Below, one piece after another: positions 1 to 9,032 of a stretch of DNA of 42,216 bases (within the stretch, counting starts at the first letter, position 1; each line of letters starts with the position of its first letter). The notes beneath the pieces are model-generated. The model did no database searches. It was not told where the DNA came from and saw only the letters and a list, made by a program, of their open reading frames with translations. The position numbers and the translations under genes were made by a program. The stretch is from Nitrospirota bacterium (GTDB taxonomy: Bacteria; Nitrospirota; Thermodesulfovibrionia; Thermodesulfovibrionales; UBA6898). Location of the stretch: NCBI GenBank assembly GCA_016235245.1, contig JACRLO010000023.1, positions 1 to 42,216 of the forward strand, in the 5' to 3' direction.

Positions 1-111
1 CCAACTCGGTCTGCGTTGGCTCAAGCGCTGCGTGGCGACGGCGATGCAGCGGCTGCCTGTCTTCAACGCCTGCCTAACGCCAATTCGTTTAGCGCCTGTC
101 ATCAAGCGGCT
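1..111. other. left-edge sequence of unknown origin
   Basis: This edge stretch is open in one plus-strand frame that leads into the phosphatase remnant. The predicted peptide is Ala-rich and resembles no family I know. No start codon with a ribosome binding site is visible. It may be the end of a neighbouring element or a fusion junction. Confidence 0.3.
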
Positions 112-788
112 TTAATTAAATTGGTAAGGGAATCAGACTTCGGCATACAGAATCATTCAAGACTCTTGAAAATCGTCATGGAGTCCAAGGATATCCATTG
201 ACCGAGGTTGGGAAAAAAGACATTGAGAATATATCCAAGTTCATATTGGCGAATATCTGTAGTGCCGAGAAAAGAGCAGGAATCTATTCATCCAACGTTA
301 GACAGGTTTATGAGACAGCCGAGTTATTGTCGGGTGCTACCGGTCTTCCTTGGCATGTCGATGAAAATCTAAGAAATTTGCATGTGGGGGTTTTCGATGG
401 TTTGGCAGATGATGAGGTTAATTCCAAGTATCCCGATGCAGCTCGTCGTCTTGCGCTTTGGCGTCAGGGAAAATTGGATGTAAACGAAATCGGGATTCCG
501 GAAGCCGAGACAATGAGGGATTTCTTGGACAGAATTAGATTAGCGCTTCAGCCAATTCTTTGTTCTGATTTGGATGTTGCAGTTGTTGTTGTTTCGCGAT
601 CTGTTGGAATCGCAATAATCAATATTCTCTTGGAAAATACATATTTGAGAGATAAACCTTATACTAGGTATCGGCTTGATCCTGGCTCAATCACACTGCT
701 TGAAGTGAGCCAACCTCACGGAGCTAGGTTGACCTTTGACAATCGATCAGATTTTCTTAACCGTGCCATGAATTATCCGGACGATTAA
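112..788 (+). pseudogene. histidine phosphatase (phosphoglycerate mutase-like), damaged
   Basis: Histidine phosphatases transfer phosphate through a His in an RHG motif near the N-terminus. Here the first strand reads LVR-ESDFGIQN, which aligns with LVRHGESxxxxN only if His and Gly are missing just after position 129. The frame then breaks at 198: the codons for DIH and for LTEVGKK overlap by one base, as if one T of a TTT were lost. Downstream the family pattern is good: the LTEVG turn, the YSSNVRQVYETAE segment (the usual SxxxRaxqTAe), the GVFDGLADDEV region, and VVVVSRSVG, where the usual second catalytic His (SHG) is replaced by Ser-Arg-Ser. The downstream frame alone (198-788, TTG start) would be 196 residues without the phosphorylated His. 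I infer a dead gene or a pseudo-phosphatase with a sequencing indel. Confidence 0.65.
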
Positions 789-883
789 CACACCCTAGAA
801 TAAGGTGATATTAGTAATGACTTTAATGAACAAAGCCACGATGTAATGTAAACATCCCATCGTAATATTAAGGAAAAACAAGA

Positions 884-1525
884 ATGTCTGATCGAGGTTA
901 TCCTGTTCAACCGATACTAGGTGAGGTCATGAGACGCGCCACTTCACTTGGGGTCAGGAAAATTATTGTAGTCTCATCTGCTGGTCGCACTGCCAAAGAG
1001 TGTGCTCAGTATTTCAATCCTAACGAATTTGATATCATTGTAGTTACGGATCGAGCACACTCATGGTGGCCAATTGATCAAATCCCCGAAAGCTATAGAG
1101 ATACATTTCGCCAAGAATGGCCTTTTGAAGTCACAGAAAGTGATTATGCTTGCGGTATTGCACCGGATTCGGCGGTCGCACAAGAATTGTACAAGCTCGG
1201 AGTGAAAAGAATTGTTCAAGGTACAGAGGTTTTTAGAGGCATCCTATGGTCTTCTGGCTTAAATCTAAATCTTGTTGTTGCCGAAACCCTCAAGTTATTT
1301 GGGGATGGGGTCAAAGTCGCGATCGAGTGTGCGTTGATGGCATGTGATGCGGGTGCAGTAGAACCCGGAGAAACAATTATTTCAATAGCGTTGCCTCCGA
1401 TGAAATCCCATGCCGCGCTTGTCATCCAAGCAACTCCTAGCGATGAGTTATTTGGAGTCACTTGGCAAAGAAGAGCACATCCTGGGTTACGTGTCAGGGA
1501 GATTATTAGTAAAGGCTGGTATTAA
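884..1525 (+). CDS. stand-alone pyruvate kinase C-terminal (alpha/beta) domain protein
   Basis: The 213-residue protein matches the free-standing pyruvate kinase alpha/beta domain family. It begins with a Rossmann-like strand and a switch loop (IIVVSSAGRTAKECAQYF). In the C-terminal half it has the family signature GVKVAIECALMACDAG, followed by a P-GE-I-SI turn and the end motif VREIIS. It has none of the catalytic barrel of pyruvate kinase, so it is not a glycolytic enzyme; such proteins are thought to bind small ligands, and the role here is unknown. The ATG has an AAGGA ribosome binding site at 870-874. The gene sits alone between the damaged phosphatase and the radical SAM gene, all on the same strand. 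Confidence 0.7.
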   Translation: MSDRGYPVQPILGEVMRRATSLGVRKIIVVSSAGRTAKECAQYFNPNEFDIIVVTDRAHSWWPIDQIPESYRDTFRQEWPFEVTESDYACGIAPDSAVAQELYKLGVKRIVQGTEVFRGILWSSGLNLNLVVAETLKLFGDGVKVAIECALMACDAGAVEPGETIISIALPPMKSHAALVIQATPSDELFGVTWQRRAHPGLRVREIISKGWY

Positions 1526-1810
1526 GGATTGTTTTTCCTAGTTCGAGACGTCAATCTCCATTACATTAAAAACACATTGGCCAAGCGGATTGCCAAAATA
1601 AAAGCTCTGGTTGGGGCTGACTTGGAGCTGAACAGATTTTACATCCTTTCAGTTTTGAAAATTTATTCGGACTAACAGTATAATCAAAGCGTCTCGTTTT
1701 CAGTGCCAATTATTGATTCGCCTTTTGTTTTATGCAGTTTATGGTGAGTGACCAAAGGGAAGTGAGCGTATCCAATTTGTTCTGCCATAGTTCTGAAGAG
1801 GTCTAGTGTT

Positions 1811-2881
1811 ATGCCATATGACATTGTTGTGGTGTGGCGGGTTCTTGAGCATTGCAATCTAACATGTCCTTTCTGTGAATTCAGGAAGAATTTATCTTTT
1901 TCTCGAACTTCGTTTAGCACGGAAGAGATTTTACGATTTTCATTTTTGCTTGCAGAGTATTCTCGCCTGACAAACAAGAGGATCCTAGTGAGTTGGCTAG
2001 GTGGCGAGTCTCTTTTGTGGAAAGGCATATTCGATGTATCTCGGAGCCTGAAGAGTCATGGTTTATTGGTTTCTGCGACCACGAACGGTACCCTTTTGGG
2101 ATTACCAGACATAGCGGAACAAGTAGTCCGTGTGTTTGATGAGATAACAATCAGCATTGATGGATTTAATTCAGTACACGATCAGCTAAGGTGTCAGGAA
2201 GGATTGTTCGAAAAGCTTCTAGAGGCGATAAGTAGGATTGATAAACTTCGGGCAACGATTCCATCTGCGCTGAATACTATTAGGGTGAATTCTATTCTTT
2301 CGTCGGTTTCGATCAATGATTTCGAGAAACTTTGTCGTCGTTTGGGTTCAGCGGGAGTCAATCAGATCACCTTTAACCAACTTATTAGCGATAAAAAGAG
2401 CGAACTATATGCTTCGCTGGGATTAAGGCCTGAACATCTAGATTCTCTGGCGAAGATTCATCAACTTGGTCGTCCATTATTCGAAGAATTAAATGTCAAA
2501 CTTTTGGGGTCAGATCTTTATTTCGCTCGAATTCAGAAGTATATTTCCGATGAGCCAGTTTCAATTGCCAATTGTTATCCCGGGTCTCGTATTCTTTTCA
2601 TCGATCAATTTGGAAGGATCGGTCCGTGTAGTTTTATAACTGCTCAAACTGGGATCCAGACAAGTGATGTTCACTCTATTAACGATTTTAGCTTATTGCC
2701 GGATAGATTGCGCCAATCTATTTTAACGAACCATCCTTCGCAATGCGATAACTGCTTGGATCCGAACGTTTTTGGTAAATTTGATAATCCATCCGTTCTC
2801 TTTAATCTGTCTCAATCTCGAATATCAAATGGACAATGTCTGGTCGATGCCGCTGGAAATTGCGATGATAGATCAATATGA
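1811..2881 (+). CDS. radical SAM protein with SPASM/twitch-like Cys-rich C-terminus
   Basis: This is a 356-residue radical SAM enzyme. The CX3CX2C cluster motif is at residues 15-22 (C15, C19, C22; CNLTCPFC), followed by the SAM-binding WLGGES motif and the ATTNGT strand typical of PqqE/AlbA-like and KamA-like barrels. The C-terminal part carries further Cys residues in the pattern NCYPGS, GPCSF and QCDNC, like a twitch or SPASM domain holding a second Fe-S cluster. Such enzymes modify peptides or small molecules through a 5'-deoxyadenosyl radical. No precursor peptide gene is evident next to it, so the substrate is unknown. The start codon has an AAGAGG ribosome binding site about 9 bases upstream. 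Neighbouring plus-strand enzyme genes suggest a shared pathway. Confidence 0.8.
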   Translation: MPYDIVVVWRVLEHCNLTCPFCEFRKNLSFSRTSFSTEEILRFSFLLAEYSRLTNKRILVSWLGGESLLWKGIFDVSRSLKSHGLLVSATTNGTLLGLPDIAEQVVRVFDEITISIDGFNSVHDQLRCQEGLFEKLLEAISRIDKLRATIPSALNTIRVNSILSSVSINDFEKLCRRLGSAGVNQITFNQLISDKKSELYASLGLRPEHLDSLAKIHQLGRPLFEELNVKLLGSDLYFARIQKYISDEPVSIANCYPGSRILFIDQFGRIGPCSFITAQTGIQTSDVHSINDFSLLPDRLRQSILTNHPSQCDNCLDPNVFGKFDNPSVLFNLSQSRISNGQCLVDAAGNCDDRSI

Positions 2882-3026
2882 AAGTCTAATAGTATCGTAG
2901 CATTGTGAAAAGATCAATGCGGTCTCGAAGTGCTAATTACGGTAATTGCTAGTTCACAGTCTTTACAAAAGTAGCCGGCACGGTACACTGATGAGTGAAG
3001 CAACCAACTTCCTCAGGAGGTGTGCC

Positions 3027-3645
3027 ATGCGCAGCTTGACCGATTATATCACGGAATGTGCCTGGATTGACGTTTTCACCGTTTGGTTTGTCCTGGTCGA
3101 CGATACGTTCAATCTTCTGTATCAGCGATTGCGTGCCAGCGGACCGATGCCGACTTTCGCCGACAGCGAAGTCATCACGATTAGCCTGATTAGCGATACC
3201 TATTTTCATGGCAACGAAGAACTCGCACTGGCGTTTGTCCGCCAACATTATTTGACGCTCTTTCCCAACTTGTTGTCGAATAGTCGATTCAATCGCCGCC
3301 GGCGGTCCCTAAGTGTGTGTATCGAAGGCGTGCGTCGAGCGTTGAGTGCCGCCTTGATTGATCCCGAGGACGCGCTCCGCTTGACGGACAGTGCCCCCAT
3401 TCGTCTGCACCTATCAGCGGGACTACACCTGCCAAACTGTGTCGGGGGCTGTGTGTCTTTCTTATGTCCGAATGCAACAAATACCTGGGGAGCAGAAATA
3501 TCTGCCAATTATTTGCGACCAGAAGATGTCGCTGAAGTCGTCCACTTCGTACTGGGCGCAGATTCGAACAATGCAGTTGCCCAAGTTGTATTTCGTTCGC
3601 TACAATCATTGGATCCTTAATTCAGTAGAGGATCTACATCAATGA
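3027..3645 (+). pseudogene. IS982-like transposase remnant
   Basis: The frame beginning at ATG 3027 has a strong AGGAGGTG ribosome binding site. Its start resembles IS982-family DDE transposases: the ADSEVITISLIS segment, the helical HYLTLFPNLLSNSRFNRRRRSL region, and LTDSAPI around the first catalytic Asp. After about position 3405 the similarity moves to another frame (VCTYQRDY and onward to 3645). The 200-odd residues that normally hold the other acidic residues are absent. I see no clear terminal inverted repeats. It is a truncated, frameshifted remnant and evidence of past transposition here. Confidence 0.65.
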
Positions 3646-3881
3646 TTTGAACAACTGGCATACATTGTTTGTGCAAAACGTGTTTTGGCCGAGTCCGGAT
3701 TCATATTCGAATCTGAACGCTATAATCCCACCATACCTTATCAACGGTTGAAAGAGAATCACACTCTCTGTAGCGGACAAACATAGGATCCGGTTAGTTT
3801 GCCTTGGCCAACGTTATTCTGAAATGGTCTGAATGCTTCGAATATATGTTAACTATTGATTGTAAAGGAGCCGTGGAAAAA

Positions 3882-5073
3882 ATGTTCACTAAGACATCAT
3901 CTGATGCCACGCTAAATGGTTTTCATATTCGCGTTGTGGTTTCGGTAGGAATTGCATGGGCAACGCTTTCTCTTGGAATAATGCTTGCTGGTTTTGTAGT
4001 GCCTCTAGCTTTTACGCAAGGAATTACCAACTTATCACTCTCTGTATACATGATAGCAGGTCTAGGGTCTCTGTATATTGGAATGCCATTGTCAACAAAG
4101 TTTGCCACGCTTGTTGGGGAGAAAAATACAATCCTTATTGGCTTAGGTATTGTAGGACTCGCATCAATAATATCTATCATTTTTGATGACTTTTGGACAC
4201 TGACCATTGTCCGTTTTCTCGGTGGTTTCCGTCTCGCGCGCGAAGGCCATGTATGGTTTCGATCTTTTCTGGCCAGCGGGATATTTTCTTGGATGTGCAG
4301 GGGGAATTGGAATATTGTTCCTTGGCGGCAGCAATTCTGCGCTTCTGTTTTTCATGTGTGGACTACTTGCGTTAATATCTTTGGGAATAGTTGCTACTTT
4401 GCCATCCACTCCCGCAAGATTTGTAAAGCAGTATCAAACATCGGGGGATCTTACAGCTGATCTCATAGAGATAAACAGACCCGTTAGAGTATCGATCTCA
4501 CGGTCCAGGTCTTCGGCCAAGCAACTTGCGATCTTATCCTGGGTACTAATGAATATTCTTTACTACGCGATTTTTCTATGGGCTCCAACCCTATTATTTC
4601 AAGCATTCGTTTCCAATTCGATCTTGTTTGCTTTAGGTCTATTGCTTTTTGGAGGAGTGCAGTTACCGAGCCAGTTATTAGCAAATCAGGTAATGGAGCG
4701 AGCAATACCCTTCAAACTTTTTCTGGTCAGTGTGACCACCTCCGTATGTGCTTTGGTAATCATCCTTGCTTGCTATAACAGCGGCTTTTCCATAATTGGA
4801 TGGATAGCGCTGGCTGTGGCTACTATGTGGGCATGGGCTGCGCTATATCCATTAACAGATTTGCTTTCACAAACAGATAATAGCATAAGCGAAAATGCTC
4901 AACGATGGGGCAAACTATCTGCAGTTTTCGGTCCTCTGCTTGTTGCTTTAGTTTGGGACTGGTCTTCATCTCCAATCATCGCGCTGTTTTCTGTTGCTAT
5001 CGTTCTAGTAATATTGCTGGCGTTGATCTTCTGGATTGTAATGCGAGATGCAAACAGTGAATTTCCTGCATAG
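3882..5073 (+). pseudogene. MFS transporter, frameshifted with probable internal deletion
   Basis: The N-terminal part (3882 to about 4225) has three hydrophobic helices and the MFS pattern up to IVRFLGGF at the start of TM4. In another frame from about 4235, RAKAMYGFDLFWPAGYFLG resumes as the loop and TM5, then continues through the later helices to the stop at 5073. In intact MFS proteins some 20-30 residues lie between these points, so a small deletion as well as a frame change seems to have removed most of TM4. The start at 3882 follows an AAAGGAG site. The exporter is probably non-functional, unless programmed frameshifting or a sequence error explains it. Its end overlaps the start of the Nudix-HAD gene, which suggests an original operon. 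Confidence 0.7.
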
Positions 5074-6040
5074 CCACCGTTCCATTACTTATCCACATGA
5101 CTCGAGGAAGAAAAGGCAAAGACAATTGGGATTTAACTATTGTCCAGCTTGTGGGACGCCACTTACACAAGGATGGAGAGGGAAAGACTTGGCTGTTTGC
5201 GATGTATGTGGATATGTCATACACTTATCTCCCGCATCTGTGGTCTGTGCTTTGTTAATAAGAAAAGACAAGGTTTTGCTAGAAAAGCGGCGATATGACC
5301 CTAGTGCTGGTCTATGGTGTCTCCCAGGGGGCTTTGTCAAAATTGGCGAAAGCACCGAAGACGCCTTGAAACGCGAAGTCAAGGAAGAGCTTGGCGCGAA
5401 AGTGAACATCGGTGATCTTCTGGGGGTATATAATGACATTCAGTTAAAGACCGTGGTAACGGTCTATGCCTTTCCTAGGTTTAAAGGCCGTGTACTATCG
5501 AGAGAAGAGACCTTGGAGGCAAGTTGGTTTCAAATTAGCAAGATCCCATGGGACAGTCTAGCGTTTCCAAGTACTCATCAAGCACTTCGAGATTTGGCCG
5601 CGACTTATTTTACTTCACAGAAACGATGGAAATCCAACAGACTGGGGAAAGATCTTTTTGGAAAGAGTAATAATTTTTCTAGAACTATATGCATCGACTT
5701 TGATGGTGTAATAGCCGATATTTCCGGGGGGTATTACGGGGAAAGTGTCTTTGGTAAACCATTAAAAGGAACAAAAGGTGCTCTTAAGCTGCTACACAAT
5801 CTTGGTTGGCGAATAGTGATATACACAAGCCGCAGAAGAATTAACTCCATCAGAAAATACATGGAAGAAAATGATTTATATTTCGATGATATAAATAAGG
5901 AATCGCACGACCCGGATGCTATTTTTATCAAGCCTATAGCAGATATTTACTTGGATGATAAGGGTATGACTTTTAACGGAGACTGGTCATCCACGGTGCA
6001 CCAAATCAAGTCCTTCCTGCCTTGGTACGAATCACTATAG
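5048..6040 (+). CDS. zinc ribbon-Nudix hydrolase fused to a HAD-like domain
   Basis: A 330-residue two-enzyme fusion. Residues 30-56 form a zinc ribbon (C32, C35, C51, C54) as in NADH pyrophosphatase and YjhB-type Nudix proteins. Residues about 62-190 are a Nudix domain with an intact Nudix box starting at GGFVKIGE and ending REVKEELG. Residues about 212-330 look like a small HAD phosphatase: motif I is DFDGVIAD, IYTSRR is a plausible motif II, and YLDDKG a late acidic motif, as in BT0820-like phosphatases. Nudix cleavage of a nucleoside diphosphate derivative followed by HAD dephosphorylation would be a logical two-step reaction, but the substrate is not known. The ATG at 5048 overlaps the broken MFS gene by 26 bases; the true start could be slightly later. 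Confidence 0.8.
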   Translation: MQTVNFLHSHRSITYPHDSRKKRQRQLGFNYCPACGTPLTQGWRGKDLAVCDVCGYVIHLSPASVVCALLIRKDKVLLEKRRYDPSAGLWCLPGGFVKIGESTEDALKREVKEELGAKVNIGDLLGVYNDIQLKTVVTVYAFPRFKGRVLSREETLEASWFQISKIPWDSLAFPSTHQALRDLAATYFTSQKRWKSNRLGKDLFGKSNNFSRTICIDFDGVIADISGGYYGESVFGKPLKGTKGALKLLHNLGWRIVIYTSRRRINSIRKYMEENDLYFDDINKESHDPDAIFIKPIADIYLDDKGMTFNGDWSSTVHQIKSFLPWYESL

Positions 6041-6092
6041 GCAAGGTATCAATAATTTGTCACGTTAGGACCATTTTTTCTATGAGGTGGCA

Positions 6093-6485
6093 ATGAAAGA
6101 ACAAAAGTATTCGCCCCTGGGATTAAAAGGTATCGGCCATATCGAAATCCTTGTAAGGGATTTGCAAAGTTGTTGTGAATTCTACAAAGAGAAGATTGGA
6201 TGGGTGATATCTGAACGCACAGAAGATTTTGTAAACTTCGAAGTGTTAGGTGTTCCGTTCTCACTTCTAGCGGTGAAACCACTACCGACTGCCGTGTCAA
6301 TAGAAATGCCACAGAACTCAGTTATCCTTCTTTTTCTCGTGGATGACTGCGACGAAGTCGTCTCCGAGCTTATCGCCAAAGGAGTGCATTTCATATCTAT
6401 GCCGTCAGATAAACCCTGGGGCAGAGTCGCTGAATTCTGTGATCCCGAAGGCAACAAGTGGCAAGTAGTCAAGAAAAATGTTTGA
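6093..6485 (+). CDS. VOC (glyoxalase/bleomycin-resistance fold) family protein
   Basis: A 130-residue VOC protein with two beta-alpha-beta-beta-beta modules. GIGHIEILVRDLQSCCEFYKE opens the first module with the usual metal-ligand His. The second contains VDDCDEVVSELIAKGVHF, and FCDPEGNKWQVV is the classical last strand (DPxGN). VOC proteins include glyoxalases, dioxygenases, epimerases and binding proteins, so the reaction cannot be assigned. I chose ATG 6093 because GAGG at 6084-6087 lies five bases before it. It follows the Nudix-HAD gene by about 50 bases on the same strand and is probably co-transcribed. Confidence 0.8.
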   Translation: MKEQKYSPLGLKGIGHIEILVRDLQSCCEFYKEKIGWVISERTEDFVNFEVLGVPFSLLAVKPLPTAVSIEMPQNSVILLFLVDDCDEVVSELIAKGVHFISMPSDKPWGRVAEFCDPEGNKWQVVKKNV

Positions 6486-6635
6486 CTTTATGAAGAGAGG
6501 AGATATCTTATCTATATACGACGTGAATCCATGTCCCACTTTGTGAGTATGTTTAGTGTCGCCATCAAATCGTGCAACATGCCGAATTATTTTCGACCCC
6601 TGATTCGAATATGTCGTTGGATTACCGATTAGCTC

Positions 6636-6742
6636 TCAATAATCACGACATCGTGGACACTTTTTTCGTGTGGCAACGATCGTCAAGGGTCGTCTAAAGA
6701 TTTCCAAAGGCGGAAAATTGTCCACGATGTCGTGATTATTGA
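6636..6742. repeat. perfect 24-bp inverted repeat with 59-bp spacer
   Basis: The arm at 6636-6659 is an exact reverse complement of 6719-6742. Each arm itself contains a near-palindrome, CACGAcaTCGTG. The whole could be a small non-autonomous element (MITE-like), a cruciform, or a paired operator. No target-site duplication is obvious. Confidence 0.8.
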
Positions 6743-7200
6743 CAATTAGCTTTATGCGGTCGAATAGGTTTTCTTTCGATGCGATTGCCACAAGCCTCCA
6801 AGCGATATCCTGCCTGTTTGACTCTTTAGTGACATTGATCCTGCAATGAGATAGGACACGAATCCCAAGAAGCGATGGCATTCCTGAATTTGCTTTAGCG
6901 GATTTGAAAAGGAATTTAGTCAGAGATTGCCAATGGATAGTACCGAGAGGGGCAAGCTGGTATCAAAATAATTGAAAAGGCTCGGGGCGCAGAAGAATGT
7001 TGATGGATACCAGGTTCCCAAACCAAGGCCAAGTTTTGGTCGGCCAAGTAATTCAACAATTTTCTGATTTGGCTTATTTGCAAGCTTCGACTCCCTCGTG
7101 TATAATAAAAATGCGCAGTGTGGATCAATCTGCCCAAACCATTGGGTGATGCAGTACCGCCGCTTCAGTAAATTCCGAAACGAGTTGTCTCAAACCTATG

Positions 7201-7307
7201 ATACTGTTGGCGAATTCAGTTTTTCCTAGCGACTTACCGAGTTCTCCCAATTCAAGCGACCATTTCATGCGCTAATTTCCACACGACATAAGATTCGCCA
7301 ACAGTAT
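7201..7307. repeat. perfect 15-bp inverted repeat with 77-bp spacer
   Basis: ATACTGTTGGCGAAT at 7201-7215 is exactly repeated in inverse orientation at 7293-7307. It lies about 90 bases upstream of the SDR start codon. It could be a second small mobile element, a recombination site pair or a transcript hairpin. Its total length (107 bases) equals that of the other inverted repeat unit, but the arm sequences differ. Confidence 0.75.
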
Positions 7308-7395
7308 CCACTTATTGACACATTCCGTAGCCGAAATCGTAGAATATTCTACCCATGTTGGGGACAGTCTTGGAGTGTCCAAGGGAGAACAGAAG

Positions 7396-8067
7396 ATGGA
7401 AATGCAGCGTAGTGTTTATGTAATAACCGGTGCAAATAAGGGATTGGGTTTATCCTTCGTTAAGGAAGCAATCCAGAGAAATGGTACTGTCGAAGCAATC
7501 AGCAAATCGCCACAATCCTCCAGTCTGTCATTTGAATGTAATTTTGATTTTACCCAATTGGATTGTTCGGATGCGGTTGCAACAGGAGTATTCTGGGTAG
7601 CTCTAAGCCGGAAATGTCATTCAGATACAGATGTTATTCTCATCAACAACGCAGGCACCTATTACAAAGGTTTGCTCACGGAGACAGACCCGGCGACGTA
7701 TTTGCAGCTCATAAAAGACAACTACTTGTCTGCGGTCAACATGACCAAAGGATTTGTAACCAACTTTAAAAAGGGTACAATCGTTAATATCATTTCGACT
7801 GGTGCATTGAGGAACAAGGCAGGTGGATCAGGTTATGGTTCCGCAAAAGCTGCAGAAGCATCATTCTTCTCGGCATTACGAGACGAGTTCAAAAGCACTA
7901 ATTTTCGAATCATGAACATTTATGCCGGCTCTATCAACACTTGGTCCCCTAACCCAGAACCCGGCTGCATCAAACCAGATGAGCTAGCAAAATGGATTTT
8001 AGACACCGCAATAATGAAGGGCACTTTCGAGATAGCTGACTGTACTTTGTTGCCATTCAGCGAATAG
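7396..8067 (+). CDS. short-chain dehydrogenase/reductase (SDR)
   Basis: A 223-residue classical SDR that reduces or oxidises a carbonyl or alcohol with NAD(P). The cofactor loop TGANKGLG is at residues 11-18, NNAG at 84-87, the catalytic Ser in IISTGALR, and YGSAK (Tyr147, Lys151) follows, so the active site is complete. I chose ATG 7396 because AGGGAG stands a few bases upstream and the fold starts directly after it; an upstream TTG at 7315 would add 27 unrelated residues. The aldo/keto reductase gene follows within 45 bases, so two NAD(P)-dependent oxidoreductases are probably made together. Confidence 0.85.
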   Translation: MEMQRSVYVITGANKGLGLSFVKEAIQRNGTVEAISKSPQSSSLSFECNFDFTQLDCSDAVATGVFWVALSRKCHSDTDVILINNAGTYYKGLLTETDPATYLQLIKDNYLSAVNMTKGFVTNFKKGTIVNIISTGALRNKAGGSGYGSAKAAEASFFSALRDEFKSTNFRIMNIYAGSINTWSPNPEPGCIKPDELAKWILDTAIMKGTFEIADCTLLPFSE

Positions 8068-8111
8068 GATTGTCGAGCCTAACGAATAATGTCGAAATCA
8101 GGAGGTGTACA

Positions 8112-9032
8112 ATGCAGTATCGTAGCTTTGGGTCAATCGGATGGAACGTCTCCGCGATTAGCACAGGAACATATGCAATAGGTGGCAATTGGGGACCGAC
8201 TGACGACAAATCCTCTATCGCGGCTATCAGAAGAGCTTTTGACCTCGGTGTGAACTTTTTTGACACCGCAGACGTTTACGGATTGGGCAAAAGCGAAACA
8301 TTGCTATCAGAGGCCCTTGCAGGAATGCGCACCAAGTTCTATATAGCTACCAAAGGTGGACGTGATTTCTACTCTGCTCCACCTAAGATATCGAAAAACT
8401 TTGATGTCAAGTACCTCGCGGTGGCATTAGACAGAAGCCTCGGTCGACTGAAAACTGATAATGTTGACCTTTATCAACTGCATGGTCCCACCATAGATCA
8501 AATGAAACAAGGAGATATTTTCGAGTTTGTCGCTAGAGCCAAGCAACTTGGTAAGGTCCGTGCATGTGGGGTTTCGTTGAACACCCTGGACGAAGTGAGA
8601 ACAGCGCTTTCATCCAAGATAGTTGAGGCAATCCAGTATCCCTTTAGTATATTGAACCAGAACAACGGTCCCGAAGTGTTTGCTCTCTGCAAAAAGCAAG
8701 GCGTTGCATTAATTGTACGAGAGCCATTGGCTCAAGGGCTTTTGACCGGAAAATACACTTTGGACTCGAAATTTCCCGCTGACGATCATCGTTCGCGCGA
8801 GTGGACACGTGAGTTTTTGGAAAGCAACCTTCACAAACTCGGTCGTTTGCCCTTTCTTGCTACTGCAAACAGGTCTATGGTGCAAGCAGCTTTGCAATTT
8901 ATTCTTTCTTTTAATGAAGTTTCTACCGTGATTCCGGGCCCTAGGAACTCGAAACAGCTAGAAGAACATTTAGGGACATTCCGAGCTACTCTTCTTACAA
9001 AGGAGGAGATTTCTCAAATATTGCAGGTCTAG
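8112..9032 (+). CDS. aldo/keto reductase
   Basis: A 306-residue aldo/keto reductase of the YajO/YccK or voltage-gated K+ channel beta-like type. MQYRSFGSIGWNVSAIS is the standard opening strand. FFDTADVYGLGKSE carries the catalytic Asp and Tyr, IATKGG the Lys, and YQLHGP the His, so the tetrad is intact. The C-terminal VIPGPRNSKQLEE is the NADP-binding stretch. The ATG at 8112 has an excellent AGGAGGTG site. It reduces an unknown aldehyde or ketone. It is placed between the SDR and the flavoprotein on the same strand. Confidence 0.88.
   Translation: MQYRSFGSIGWNVSAISTGTYAIGGNWGPTDDKSSIAAIRRAFDLGVNFFDTADVYGLGKSETLLSEALAGMRTKFYIATKGGRDFYSAPPKISKNFDVKYLAVALDRSLGRLKTDNVDLYQLHGPTIDQMKQGDIFEFVARAKQLGKVRACGVSLNTLDEVRTALSSKIVEAIQYPFSILNQNNGPEVFALCKKQGVALIVREPLAQGLLTGKYTLDSKFPADDHRSREWTREFLESNLHKLGRLPFLATANRSMVQAALQFILSFNEVSTVIPGPRNSKQLEEHLGTFRATLLTKEEISQILQV

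Larger units (their letters stand above)
6486..7395. other. 910-base gap with two inverted repeats and no convincing gene
   Basis: I see no supported gene here. The stretch holds two long inverted repeats, listed separately. At 7149 there is a short peptide start (MQYRRFSKF) that resembles the first residues of aldo/keto reductases, such as MQYRSFG in the gene at 8112. It stops within about 25 codons and may be a scar of recombination. Minus-strand frames at 6636-6881 and 6916-7137 encode nothing recognisable. Confidence 0.5.

Noticed and set aside
3027-3645. intact IS982 element
   Set aside because: The transposase is frameshifted and truncated, and no terminal inverted repeats or target duplication could be found.
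6636-7307. possible CRISPR array
   Set aside because: The repeats are two different inverted pairs, not direct repeats with regular spacers, and no cas gene is present in the window.
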